From Acidocella sp. (GTDB taxonomy: Bacteria; Pseudomonadota; Alphaproteobacteria; Acetobacterales; Acetobacteraceae), in contig NZ_DAIEIF010000052.1 of assembly GCF_027352905.1 (NCBI RefSeq), positions 1 through 38,871 of the forward strand: DNA of 38,871 bases, written 5' to 3'. The position numbers and the translations under genes were made by a program. Position 1 is the first letter of the stretch; each line of letters starts with the position of its first letter. The notes beneath the pieces are model-generated. The model was not told where the DNA came from. It did not search any database and saw nothing but the letters and a program-made list of their open reading frames with translations. Positions 26,197-34,834 of the stretch are shown one piece after another.

Positions 26197-27882
26197 TCAG
26201 CTCGCCGCCGCGCCTTGGTAACGGGCGCTGAACTGCTCGCGGATGAGTTTCTTGTTCATCTTGCCCACGCTGGTGCGGGGCAGCTCCGCGACGAAGAGGA
26301 TCTCATCCGGCAGCTGCCATTTGGCGAAATGGGGGAGAAGATGCGCGTGCAACTCCTCCATCGTCGCGCTCTTGCCTGGGCGCAGCACCACCAGCGCCAG
26401 CGGGCGCTCCTGCCATTTGGGGTGGGCGATGCCCACCACCGCCGCCTCCAGCACGGCGGGGTGGCCGGTCAGCGCGTTCTCCATATCGATCGAGGAGATC
26501 CATTCGCCGCCGGATTTGACGACATCCTTCACCCGGTCCGTCACCTTGATATAGCCATCGGGGTCGATGGAGCCGACATCGCCGGAGCGCCAATACCCGT
26601 CGATGAAATTCTGGGCGGCCCCCGGCATGTTGTGGTAGCTGGTGGAGATCCACGGCCCGCGCACGCAAATCTCGCCAACGCAGACGCCGTCGAAGGGAAG
26701 GTCGCGGTCATCCGGCCCGAGAATCCTGAAATCCACGCCGGAGACCATCAGCCCCTGCTTGCGGCGCAGATTCCATAGCTCATCCTGGCTCAGCCTTTTC
26801 CGCAAGGAGGGTTTCACCCGGTTGAGCGAGACGAGCGGCGATGTCTCGGTGGCGCCATAGGCCTGGATCACCTCCGCCCCGGTCAATTCGTAAAACCCCC
26901 GCATCATCGAGAGCGGCGGCTCCGTCGCGCCGGAGAGCATGCGCAGGCGGCGGAAATCCGGTTTTTCCGGCAGCGTCTCGATATAATGCAACATCGGCAT
27001 GAAGATGGCGGGCGCCCCGTTCACCACCGTCACCTCCTCGGCGATGATCGCGTCCACCAGCGGTCCGGTATCCTCGGCCATGTAGCGCCCGGGCAGAACG
27101 ATCTTCGTCGCGGCGAAAATCGCGGCATGCGGCAGCCCCCAGCATTGACCATGAAACATCGGCGTGATCAGCATCGTGCAGTCATCGGCGGACATGGTGA
27201 GGATGCTCGTCATCACCAGCGTGTGCAGATATTCGGAGCGATGCGCGTAATACACCCCCTTGGGGCGGCCCGTGGTGCCGGTGGTGTAGCAGGCCGCGCA
27301 GGCGGAGCGCTCATCGATCATCGGCCAGCGGATTTCCGCGCTCGCCCCGGCCAGCATGTCCTCATAATGCCTGATCGGGCTGAGCGGGGTGGAAATCTCC
27401 TCCAGGGGGCGGTCGGTCATCACCAGCCAGGCCTGCACGCCGGGGGTGAGCGGCGCCAGGCTCTCCGCCAGGCCGAGCAGGGATTCATCCACGAGGATAA
27501 AGCGCGCCTCGCCATGGTTGACGACATAGGCGAGATCCTCCAGCGCCAGGCGCTGGTTGAGTTGCAGCATGACCCCGCCCACGCCGCAGATGGAATAATA
27601 GAGCTCGAAATGGCGGCGGCTGTTCCAGTCCAGCACGCCCGCCCTCTCGCCCGGCCGCAGGCCCAGGTCGCGCAGCGCGTTAGCGCTGCGGATCACCCGC
27701 GCATAGCAATCGGCATAGGTGTAGCGCGCCCAGCCGCCATCCGGGCGGCGATAGACGATCTCCTGTTCCGGATAGGTGCGCGCCGCGTGGCGGATCAGGG
27801 TGGTGAGGTTGAGCTGATACTCGTTGCCGACTGTCGAGGGGCAGCCGGCCGTGATTGTCCCGGGGCCTTCAATCTCATCCAT
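26197..27882 (-). CDS. AMP-dependent acyl-CoA ligase
   Basis: Acyl-CoA ligase of 561 residues. Key parts are the phosphate loop YTTGTTGRPKGVYYAHRS from Tyr199, FHGQCWGLPHA, the acceptor motif YGATETSPL, the hinge YWRSGDVGSIDPDGYIKVTDRVKDVVKSGGEWISSIDMEN and the catalytic lysine stretch TSVGKMNKKLIRE. It is the last gene of the reverse operon hydratase–hydratase–dehydrogenase–ligase, 34 bases behind the dehydrogenase. A strong site, GAGGAGG, lies 7 bases before the ATG at 27882. The operon layout suggests that it loads the acid which the dehydrogenase and hydratases then oxidise. Chain length is not readable from the sequence. Confidence 0.93.
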   Translation of the reverse strand: MDEIEGPGTITAGCPSTVGNEYQLNLTTLIRHAARTYPEQEIVYRRPDGGWARYTYADCYARVIRSANALRDLGLRPGERAGVLDWNSRRHFELYYSICGVGGVMLQLNQRLALEDLAYVVNHGEARFILVDESLLGLAESLAPLTPGVQAWLVMTDRPLEEISTPLSPIRHYEDMLAGASAEIRWPMIDERSACAACYTTGTTGRPKGVYYAHRSEYLHTLVMTSILTMSADDCTMLITPMFHGQCWGLPHAAIFAATKIVLPGRYMAEDTGPLVDAIIAEEVTVVNGAPAIFMPMLHYIETLPEKPDFRRLRMLSGATEPPLSMMRGFYELTGAEVIQAYGATETSPLVSLNRVKPSLRKRLSQDELWNLRRKQGLMVSGVDFRILGPDDRDLPFDGVCVGEICVRGPWISTSYHNMPGAAQNFIDGYWRSGDVGSIDPDGYIKVTDRVKDVVKSGGEWISSIDMENALTGHPAVLEAAVVGIAHPKWQERPLALVVLRPGKSATMEELHAHLLPHFAKWQLPDEILFVAELPRTSVGKMNKKLIREQFSARYQGAAAS

Positions 27883-27916
27883 CTTCGTTCCTCCTCACGG
27901 CGCGTCTCGTTATCGT

Positions 27917-29062
27917 TCACAGCTTGCGAGAGATCAGATCCTTCATCACCTCATTGGCCCCGCCATAGATGCGCTGCACGCGGGAATCCGCGTAGAGCCG
28001 GGCGATGGGATATTCCATCATATAACCATAGCCGCCGAAAAGTTGCAGGCAGATATCCACCACGCGGCATTGCTGTTCCGTGCACCAGTATTTCGCCATA
28101 TAGGCGGCGTCGTCATCCAGCTCGCCATCCAGCAGGCGCTGGATGCAGTCATTCACATAGGTGCGGGCGATATGCGCGGTCGTCGCCACATCGGCCAGCA
28201 TGAAGCGTGTGTTCTGGAAATCGAACAGGGTCTGGTCGAAGGCCTTGCGCTGCTTGGTATAGTCCACGGTAAGCGCCAGGGCGCGTTCCATCACCGCCAC
28301 GGCCGGCACGGAGATCAGCATCCGCTCATAGGGAAGCTGGCTCATCAGCTGCGCGAAGGCCCGGCCCTCCACGCCGCCCAGCAAATTTTCCACCGGCGCG
28401 CGCACGCCGTCGAAGAACAATTCGGCGGTGTCGGAGGCATGCTGGCCGATCTTCTCCAGCCGGCGGCCGACGCGAAAGCCGGGCAGGTTCTCGGTCTCCA
28501 GCACGATCAGCGAGAGCCCATGCGCCCCCGCCTCCCCCGTGCGGGCGACGACGACGAGAAGATTGCACGTCTCGCCATTGGTGATGAAGATTTTGGCGCC
28601 ATCGATGACGTAATGATCGCCCTCGCGCCGCGCGCGGGTGCGGATCGCCTTGAGGTCGGAGCCGCAGCCCGGCTCGGTCATCGCGATGGCGGCGAGACGC
28701 TCGCCCTTGGCGAGGCCGGGCAGCCAGCGCCGCTTCTGCGCCTCGGTGCCGTAATCCAGCAGGTAATGGGAGGCGATGCTGTGCACGCCGATGCTGCCCG
28801 GCAATTCGGCCCGCGTCAGCTCGTCCTGCACCACCAGCTGGTGCGCGAGCGTGCCGCCGCCCCCGCCATACTCCTCCGCCAGTTCCGGCAGCATGAAGCC
28901 CATTTCGCCGAAGCCGCGCCAGACCGCGCGCGGCACGAAGCCCTGCCGCCGCCAATCTCCCACATGCGGCGCCAGCTCGGCCTCGATGTAGCGGCGCAGC
29001 TGGTCGCGGAAGCTCTCCATTTCGTCATCCATCCAGCGATGACGGTGCAGGCGCGGTGCCAT
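27917..29062 (-). CDS. Acyl-CoA dehydrogenase, long-chain (LCAD)-like
   Basis: FAD-dependent acyl-CoA dehydrogenase of 381 residues that introduces the α,β double bond. The sequence resembles mammalian LCAD: LAEEYGGGGG, AMTEPGCGSDL, YVIDGAKIFITNG, LPYERMLIS and YPIARLYADSRVQRIYGGANEVMKDLI. LCAD uses the glutamate in the PYER/PQER helix as base (here Glu246); Glu371 in GGANEVM fills the alternative position, so both candidates are present. AAAGGAG precedes the ATG at 29062. It lies 12 bases behind the MaoC hydratase gene and 34 before the ligase. Branched or cyclic acyl chains are as plausible as straight long chains. Confidence 0.93.
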   Translation of the reverse strand: MAPRLHRHRWMDDEMESFRDQLRRYIEAELAPHVGDWRRQGFVPRAVWRGFGEMGFMLPELAEEYGGGGGTLAHQLVVQDELTRAELPGSIGVHSIASHYLLDYGTEAQKRRWLPGLAKGERLAAIAMTEPGCGSDLKAIRTRARREGDHYVIDGAKIFITNGETCNLLVVVARTGEAGAHGLSLIVLETENLPGFRVGRRLEKIGQHASDTAELFFDGVRAPVENLLGGVEGRAFAQLMSQLPYERMLISVPAVAVMERALALTVDYTKQRKAFDQTLFDFQNTRFMLADVATTAHIARTYVNDCIQRLLDGELDDDAAYMAKYWCTEQQCRVVDICLQLFGGYGYMMEYPIARLYADSRVQRIYGGANEVMKDLISRKL

Positions 29063-29074
29063 GGCCTTACTCCT

Positions 29075-29497
29075 TTAATGCAAAACCACCAGCGCCTCGC
29101 CGGCGATCTTCACCTCGCCGCTCTCATTGGCGCTCTGCACCTCCACGCGGGCCAGGGTCGCGCCATCCCGTTCCAGTTTTTCAACCACCCGGCCGGTGCA
29201 GCGTATCACATCGCCGAGCTGGGTGATGGCCTGGAAGCGGACGTTCAGGGCGCGCAGATCCTTCTGCGGCGCCCAATCCGTCAGCAGGCGGCCGAGCCAG
29301 GCCATGCCGAGCATTCCCTGGGCGAACACGTCCTTCATGCCGGCGGCGCGGGCGAAATCGCTGTCGATATGGATGGGGTTATGGTCGCCCGAGGCGCCGG
29401 CGAACAAGGCCAGCGTGGCGCGGCTGACAGGGGGGAGAAGAAGCGGCGGCAATTCATCGCCGACATTGACACGGGAGGCGGACAGGCTGGCGGACAT
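29075..29497 (-). CDS. MaoC-type enoyl-CoA hydratase, C-type subunit
   Basis: Single hot-dog domain of 140 residues with the complete hydratase-2 motif: Asp38 and His43 in ASGDHNPIHIDSDFAR. These form the dyad that adds water to trans-2-enoyl-CoA, giving the (R)-3-hydroxyacyl-CoA. The further stretch VFAQGMLGMAWLGRLL is typical. GAGGTGA lies before the ATG at 29497. It is 11 bases behind a second hot-dog gene, so the two products probably pair into one heteromeric hydratase, as in the two-gene hydratases of actinobacteria (family knowledge). Confidence 0.9.
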   Translation of the reverse strand: MSASLSASRVNVGDELPPLLLPPVSRATLALFAGASGDHNPIHIDSDFARAAGMKDVFAQGMLGMAWLGRLLTDWAPQKDLRALNVRFQAITQLGDVIRCTGRVVEKLERDGATLARVEVQSANESGEVKIAGEALVVLH

Positions 29498-29508
29498 TTG
29501 ATTTCACC

Positions 29509-29949
29509 TCAATGGCGGCAGACGAGAACGGAGCGCATCTCGGCGACGCAGGCGCCGCCAGCATCGAGAACGCGCGATTGCTTGACGACGAATTCCAGCG
29601 CGCCGTTCTTCTTCGCGTAGATATCCTCGATGCGGGAATGAACCGTGACGGTCTCCCCGGCGCAAACCGGGCGGTGCCAGGTGAACCCCTGCTCGCCATG
29701 CAGCAGCTTGGCGATCGGCACGCCGAGATCATCGAGCAGGCGCTCCGAGACGCCGGAATCGAGTTCCGCCGCGAAGATGAAGGTGGGCGGGGCGACGAGA
29801 TCGGCATAGCCCGCCGCCCGCGCGGCGGCGGGATCGAGATGGATGGGGTTGGTCTCGCCGATCGCCTTGGCGAAAAATTGCACCCGCGTCCGCTCAATCG
29901 GCAGGACGGAAAGGGATAGCTCATGGCCGATCCATTTCGGGTCGATCAT
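29509..29949 (-). CDS. MaoC-like hydratase, N-terminal (FAS1-like dehydratase) subunit
   Basis: Hot-dog protein of 146 residues of the MaoC_dehydrat_N type. It has GETNPIHLDPAAARAAGYADLVAPPTFIF; Glu32 replaces the catalytic Asp, while His37 is kept. Such half-domains usually support substrate binding beside a catalytic MaoC partner, here the next gene. GGGGGAG lies 6 bases before the ATG at 29949, which starts MIDPKWIG; an in-frame start at 29982 has no ribosome site. It is the first gene of the operon and is divergent from an AraC-family regulator. Confidence 0.88.
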   Translation of the reverse strand: MIDPKWIGHELSLSVLPIERTRVQFFAKAIGETNPIHLDPAAARAAGYADLVAPPTFIFAAELDSGVSERLLDDLGVPIAKLLHGEQGFTWHRPVCAGETVTVHSRIEDIYAKKNGALEFVVKQSRVLDAGGACVAEMRSVLVCRH

Positions 29950-30181
29950 CGCCGGCTCCCCCTGGCGCGGATTGGCGGGCACGTATCCCCGGCATAGACA
30001 TTTCGCGTCATTTTCCCTCCCTGGCCGTTTGGGGCCGCTCCTGGTTGCGGCGGACCCGGCCTCTGGCTTGACCCTGGCGCGAAACTTGGTTTTCCTGCCG
30101 CATCCGCCGTGGCCAGCCGTTCAACCGGCGCCGTTATGGGCGAATACTTGCCGGGCGGCGGGGCGAAAGCGATTACCGATC
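29950..30181. promoter_or_regulatory. Divergent promoter region, hydratase operon versus AraC regulator
   Basis: These 232 bases must carry promoters in both directions. A TTGACC is at 30069–30074, but no convincing -10 box follows, and I find no strong inverted repeat. The divergent layout suggests that the AraC-type protein controls the hydratase operon from here. Confidence 0.35.
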
Positions 30182-31267
30182 ATGTCATTTGCATGGCAAA
30201 AAACGTCAAATTCGCCGGCGCCGGCGCGGGAGGCGGGGCTCGCCCACTCCCCCGCCGCCATCCCCATGGCCATCGTGCGCGGCATGCTTTCCGGCCTGGC
30301 CGCCCCGGCGGAGCCGCCCTGGCTGGGCGGGCTGCTGCGCCAATGCGGCATCCCGCCGGAGCGGCTGCGGCTGGAGGGCGCCTGCGTCACCGGCGAGCAA
30401 TATGTCGGGCTCTACCGGCTCTTGATGGACCGGCTGGATGATGAATGCGTGGGCCTGCTCTCCCGCCCCTTGCGGCGGGGCAGCTTCGCCCTCATCGCCC
30501 GCTCGGCCCTGGGCGCGCGCTCGGTGCGGGGCGCCCTCCACCGCATCATCCGCGCGCTCGGCATCCTCATCGACGATGTGGGAATCGAGCTTGTCGCCGG
30601 CGAGGGACTCCTCGGCATGGCGGTGCGCCCGCGCGGCCAGGCCGCCCCGCCGGATTTCTTTTTCGAGCTTTTGCTGCGCGTCGGCTGGGGCCTCACCGCC
30701 TGGCTGGGCGGCGGGCGGCTGCCCCTGCCCCGGGTGGAGTTCTGCTTTTCCCGCCCCGCCTACGCCGCCCTATACGAGAGCGCCTTTCCCGCCGCCCTCG
30801 CCTTCGACCGCCCCGCCGCCGCCATCTGGTTCGCGGCGGCGGAGCTGGAAACCCCCATCCGCCGCGACGCGCGGGAATTGGAGCGGTTTCTCGCCGGCAC
30901 GCCCGCCAACGTGGTGCTGGCCTGGCCGGTCAATGGCGGGCTGGGCGCGAGGATCTATAACCGCCTGCTGGATGAGCGCCCGCTCTGGCCGGGGCTGAAG
31001 CTCCTCGCCCAGGAGCTCAACATGTCGGTGAGCACGCTCCAGCGCCGGCTCGCGGCGGAGGGCGCCTCCTATCAATCCATCAAAGACGGGCTGCGCCGCG
31101 ACCTCGCCGCCATGCGGCTGGCGACGGGCGAGGCCACCCTTTCCACCCTCGCGGCCGAACTCGGCTATTCGGACGCCGCCGCCTTCCAGCGCGCCTTCAA
31201 GGGCTGGACGGGGCTGGCCCCCGGCGCCTACCGCCTGCGCCGCCGCCAGGCGGGTTTCGCGCCTTAA
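30182..31267 (+). CDS. AraC-family transcriptional regulator (Arabinose_bd-type N-domain)
   Basis: Regulator of about 361 residues. The N-terminal two thirds match the layout of the Arabinose_bd family found next to fatty-acid and acyl-CoA genes (GLLRQCGIPPERL, then YRLLMDRLDDECVGLLSRPLRRGSF). The C-terminal 90 residues hold the two AraC helix-turn-helix units: LAQELNMSVSTLQRRLAAEG and LAAELGYSDAAAFQRAFKGWTG, with the usual closing PGAYR. The start is uncertain. ATG 30182 gives MSFAWQKTS without a clear ribosome site; 30268 (MAIVRGML) is an alternative. It probably activates the divergent hydratase–dehydrogenase–ligase operon in response to an acyl ligand. Its stop overlaps that of the convergent ABC ATPase gene. 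Confidence 0.85.
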   Translation: MSFAWQKTSNSPAPAREAGLAHSPAAIPMAIVRGMLSGLAAPAEPPWLGGLLRQCGIPPERLRLEGACVTGEQYVGLYRLLMDRLDDECVGLLSRPLRRGSFALIARSALGARSVRGALHRIIRALGILIDDVGIELVAGEGLLGMAVRPRGQAAPPDFFFELLLRVGWGLTAWLGGGRLPLPRVEFCFSRPAYAALYESAFPAALAFDRPAAAIWFAAAELETPIRRDARELERFLAGTPANVVLAWPVNGGLGARIYNRLLDERPLWPGLKLLAQELNMSVSTLQRRLAAEGASYQSIKDGLRRDLAAMRLATGEATLSTLAAELGYSDAAAFQRAFKGWTGLAPGAYRLRRRQAGFAP

Positions 31268-33045
31268 GGCCCCGGCGCCGCCGCAGCGATCAGCGCCCGC
31301 GTGTACTCGTGGCGCGGCTGGGCGATCAGCGCGGCGGTCTCCGCCAGCTCGATCATCCGGCCCGCCCGCAACACGGCGATCCGGTCGGCCATGGTGCTGA
31401 CCGCGGCGAGATCATGGCTGATGAAGAGATAGGTCAGGCCGTGGCGGCGCCCGAGATCCTTGAGCAGGTTGAGCAGCATCGCCTGGGTCGAGACATCGAG
31501 GGCGGAGCCCGGCTCGTCCAATACCACCAGCGCCGGCCCGGGGGCGAGCGCGCGGGCGATGGCGATGCGCTGCGCCTGCCCGCCCGAGACCGCGCCCGGA
31601 TAGCGCGCCGCGATGGCGGCGCTCAGCCCCACCTGGGCGAGCAGCGCCTCCACCCGCGCCGCTCTCGCGGCCCGGCTCAACCCGCCTTGCAGGCGCAGCG
31701 GCTCAGCGATGATCTCGCCCACCCGCATGCGCGGGTTCAGGCTCTCGCGCGGGTCCTGGAACACCGGCTGCAGCCGCCGCCGCGCCGCCCGCCGCGCGGC
31801 GGGGGTCATCCGGGCGAGGCTTTCCCCCTCCAGGCTCATCTCCCCCTCATAGCCGATCATCTGCAACACGGCGCGGCCCAGTGTGGATTTGCCGGAGCCG
31901 CTCTCCCCCACCACGCCCAGGCATTCCCCCCGGCCCAGCGTCAGGGAAATCCCTTCCAGCGCCGGGGCAAGGCGGCGGCGTCCCAGCCAGCCGCCCGGCG
32001 CCGGGTAGCGCACGCTCAGCCCCTTTATCTCCAGCAGCGGCGGAAAGACGCGCGGCGGCGCGGGGGCGGCCGCCAATCCCGCCCGCGCGGCGGCGGGCAG
32101 GGGGAAGAAACAGGCCGCCACGGTATTGCCCGCCACATCCGCGGGCGGGCGGGCGCGCCCGCAAATCTCCTCCGCCCGGGCGCAGCGCGGGGCGAAGCGG
32201 CAGCCGGGCGGCCTCGCCTCCGGCTCCGGCAGGCTGCCGGGGATGGAACGCAGCCGCGCCTGGCCGAGATGAGGCACCGCGCCCAGCAGCGCCTCCGAAT
32301 AAGGGTGGCGGGGATGGGCGAAAAACGCCCGCGCCGCTCCCCATTCCACCATCTCCCCGGCATAGAGGACATGGATGGCGTCCGCCTCCCGCTCGACCAG
32401 AGCGAGGTCATGGGTCACGAACAGCACCGCCATGTCGCGCTCCCGGCGCAGCCGGGCGAGCAGCTCCATGATCTGCCGGGCGCGCGGCGGGTCCAGCCCC
32501 GCCGTCGGCTCATCGGCGATGAGCAGCCGGGGCGCGCAGGCCAGCGCCATGGCGATCATCACCCGCTGGCGCATGCCGCCCGAAAACTGGTGGGGGTAGT
32601 CGTCCAGCCGCGCCGCCGGGTCGGGAATGCCCACCTCCGCCAGCAAATCCAGCGCCCGGGCGCGGGCGGCGCGGCGGCCGCCACCCTCATGCATCCGCCA
32701 CACCTCGCCGATCTGCGCCGCCACGGTGCGGGTGGGGTTGAGCGCGGCGAGCGGGTTCTGGAACACCATCGCCGCCCGCTTGCCCCGCAGCGCCCGCAGG
32801 CGGGATTCGCTGGCCTGGGCGATGTCCTCGCCCTCCAGCAGAATTTGCCCGGCCAGAAGCGCCCCCTCCGGCAGCAGCCGCATCACCGCCAGCGCCGTCA
32901 CCGATTTGCCGGAGCCGCTCTCCCCCACCAGCGCCGCCATCTCGCCGGGGGCGATGGCGAGGCTGATCCGGTCGAGAACCGGCACGTCCCGCCCGCCCCG
33001 CCGCAGCGAGACGCCAAGCCCCTTGAGCTCCAGCACCGGACTCAT
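31264..33045 (-). CDS. Fused double ATPase of a Dpp/Opp-type ABC importer
   Basis: Cytoplasmic ATPase of 593 residues with two complete nucleotide-binding domains in one chain, as in GsiA or YejF. Domain 1 has Walker A GESGSGKS (41–48), signature SGGMRQ near 155 and Walker B LLIADE near 174. The oligopeptide-type tail follows with cysteines 282, 288 and 295 (PGCRFAPRCARAEEIC). Domain 2 has Walker A GESGSGKS (380–387), signature VSGGQAQR and LVVLDEPGSALD. The start at 33045 overlaps the stop of the upstream permease as ATGA; the longer open frame to 33888 is another frame of that permease gene. Last gene of the operon. Confidence 0.93.
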   Translation of the reverse strand: MSPVLELKGLGVSLRRGGRDVPVLDRISLAIAPGEMAALVGESGSGKSVTALAVMRLLPEGALLAGQILLEGEDIAQASESRLRALRGKRAAMVFQNPLAALNPTRTVAAQIGEVWRMHEGGGRRAARARALDLLAEVGIPDPAARLDDYPHQFSGGMRQRVMIAMALACAPRLLIADEPTAGLDPPRARQIMELLARLRRERDMAVLFVTHDLALVEREADAIHVLYAGEMVEWGAARAFFAHPRHPYSEALLGAVPHLGQARLRSIPGSLPEPEARPPGCRFAPRCARAEEICGRARPPADVAGNTVAACFFPLPAAARAGLAAAPAPPRVFPPLLEIKGLSVRYPAPGGWLGRRRLAPALEGISLTLGRGECLGVVGESGSGKSTLGRAVLQMIGYEGEMSLEGESLARMTPAARRAARRRLQPVFQDPRESLNPRMRVGEIIAEPLRLQGGLSRAARAARVEALLAQVGLSAAIAARYPGAVSGGQAQRIAIARALAPGPALVVLDEPGSALDVSTQAMLLNLLKDLGRRHGLTYLFISHDLAAVSTMADRIAVLRAGRMIELAETAALIAQPRHEYTRALIAAAAPGP

Positions 33046-33884
33046 GCGTCCCCCTGCCAGGATGTCAGCAGCCCCTGCCCGGTCATCGCGGCCGCGAGCA
33101 GCGCCGCGAAGATCAGCAGGCCGGGCGGCAGGATCAGCCACCACGGGTTGAGCGCCGCGAGGCTCAGCCCGCTTTCCAGCAGGCTCCCCCAGCTTTCCTG
33201 GGGCGGCTGCACGCCAAGTCCGAGGAAGGAGAGGGCGGAGAGGGAGAGAATGGCGTCGCCGGTCATGAAGGTGGCGTTGACCACCAGCACCGGCGCCACG
33301 ATCCGCGAGAGATGGACGAGGGCGAGATAGGCGCGGGAGGCGCCGGCCTGCTCGGCGGCGAGGATGAAATCCCGCCCGCGCTGGGCGCGCGCCTCGTTGC
33401 GCACCAGCCGGGCCAGGCCGGGCCAGGAGATCAGCCCCAGCAGGAGGATGAGGTTGAGATTGGTCTGCGGCACCAGCGCGGCGAAGAAGAGCAGCACGAT
33501 GAGGCCGGGCAGCGCCAGCGCCACATCGAGCAGGCGCATCAGCGCCTTGTCCAGCCAGAGAGGGCCGAGCCCGGCGGCGAAGCCATAGGCCGCGCCGGTT
33601 AGGAAGGCCAGCGCTGCGGCGGGCAGCGCCACCGCCAGGGTGGAAAACCCGCCGGAGAGCAGCAGGGCCAGCGCGTCGCGCCCCAGCTCGTCCGTGCCCA
33701 GCGGAAACAGGCGGCTGGGCGGCCGCAGCGCCTGGGCGGGGTGGATGGCGTAGGGGTCGGCGGGATAGAGAAAGGGGGCGATGAAGCCGCAGAACAGCAC
33801 GAGCCCCGCCAGGCCGAGCCCCGCCGCCAGCGTGCCGTGGCGGCCGGGGCGCCGGCCCAGCCAGCTCGTAACCCCCTGCCTCAT
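33042..33884 (-). CDS. DppC-type ABC importer permease
   Basis: Inner-membrane permease of 280 residues. It has a hydrophobic first helix (LAAGLGLAGLVLFCGFIAPFLY), a periplasmic stretch with the DppC mark PLGTDELGRDALALLLSG, and the cytoplasmic EAA loop EQAGASRAYLALVHLSRIVAP that contacts the ATPase. The end FLGLGVQPPQESWGSLL is also typical. Start and stop codons overlap those of the neighbouring transporter genes by 4 bases each (ATGA), so translation of the whole transporter is coupled. It pairs with the DppB-type permease to form the channel. Confidence 0.93.
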   Translation of the reverse strand: MRQGVTSWLGRRPGRHGTLAAGLGLAGLVLFCGFIAPFLYPADPYAIHPAQALRPPSRLFPLGTDELGRDALALLLSGGFSTLAVALPAAALAFLTGAAYGFAAGLGPLWLDKALMRLLDVALALPGLIVLLFFAALVPQTNLNLILLLGLISWPGLARLVRNEARAQRGRDFILAAEQAGASRAYLALVHLSRIVAPVLVVNATFMTGDAILSLSALSFLGLGVQPPQESWGSLLESGLSLAALNPWWLILPPGLLIFAALLAAAMTGQGLLTSWQGDA

Positions 33885-34834
33885 TCATAGCTCTCCCTGG
33901 GGTCGAGCAGCCCGTTGGCCAGATCGGCGAGGAGATTGCCGAGCACGGTGAGGATGCCGATGACCAGCACGATGGCGGTGAGGATGGGGTAGTCCTGCGA
34001 GAGGGCGGAGCGCCACATCAGCCAGCCCAGCCCCGGATAGTTGAACACGGATTCGACGATGACCCCGCCGGTGAAGATATAGGGAAAGGAGAGGCCGAGC
34101 AGGGTGACGAGCGGGCGCAGGGCGTTGCGCAGCACGTGGCGCAGCAGAATGGCGGCGGGCCCCGCCCCCATGGCGCGGGCGGTGCGCACGTAATCCTTGC
34201 CCAGCTCCTCATGCACTGCCTCGCCGAAATAGCGGGAGAGGGAGGCGGCGGTGAACAGCGCCACGGTGGCGACCGGCAGCGCCAGATGCGCCGCGAAGCT
34301 GGCCAGGCCCGGATGGGGATCGCGCAGATCGGTGATGCCGCTGGCGGGCAGCCAGCCCAGATCCACGGCGAACCACAGGATCAGCATCGCCGCGACGAAG
34401 AAGGAGGGCATGGCATAGAAGCCGAGCTGGAACGCGCCGATGAGCCGCGCGGGCCAGCGCCCGGACCACACCCCCTGCGCCAGCCCGAGCAGGAGGGAGA
34501 GGCCCGTGCCGATGAAAATGGAGAGGGCGTAGAACACCAGCGTGTTGCGCTCATACACCCAGAGAAGCTGTCCCACCGGCCGGTTGAGCAGATAGGAATA
34601 GCCGAGCCGCCCGTGCAGGAGATGCCAGAGCCAGAGGCCGAACTGGCGGGGCAGGCTCTCATCCAGCCCCAGCCGCTGGTTGAGCGCCGCCACCGAGGCC
34701 GGGGTCGCCTTCTGGCCGAGGATGGAATAGGCCGGCCCGCCTGGGGTGAGATGGGCCATGAAGAACACCAGCGTCACCAGGATGAACAGGGAGAGGCAAG
34801 AGGAGGCGAGCCGCCGGGCGGTCATCGCCATCAT
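33881..34834 (-). CDS. DppB-type ABC importer permease
   Basis: Inner-membrane permease of 317 residues. An N-terminal helix (LASSCLSLFILVTLVFFMAHLTPGGP) is followed by LNQRLGLDESLPRQFGLWLWHLLHGRLGYSY, a DppB hallmark, four further helices and the EAA loop TARAMGAGPAAILLRHVLRNALRP. The end has GGVIVESVFNYPGLGWL. ATGs at 34834, 34831 and 34825 are all in frame. The first overlaps the stop of the binding-protein gene as ATGA and is chosen for that reason; no separate ribosome site is seen. Upstream codons of the frame up to 35161 are shadow of the binding-protein gene. Confidence 0.92.
   Translation of the reverse strand: MMAMTARRLASSCLSLFILVTLVFFMAHLTPGGPAYSILGQKATPASVAALNQRLGLDESLPRQFGLWLWHLLHGRLGYSYLLNRPVGQLLWVYERNTLVFYALSIFIGTGLSLLLGLAQGVWSGRWPARLIGAFQLGFYAMPSFFVAAMLILWFAVDLGWLPASGITDLRDPHPGLASFAAHLALPVATVALFTAASLSRYFGEAVHEELGKDYVRTARAMGAGPAAILLRHVLRNALRPLVTLLGLSFPYIFTGGVIVESVFNYPGLGWLMWRSALSQDYPILTAIVLVIGILTVLGNLLADLANGLLDPRESYE

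Noticed and set aside
33046-33888. N-terminal extension of the ABC ATPase frame
   Set aside because: This stretch is another frame of the DppC-type permease gene. The ATPase starts at 33045, where ATG overlaps the permease stop.
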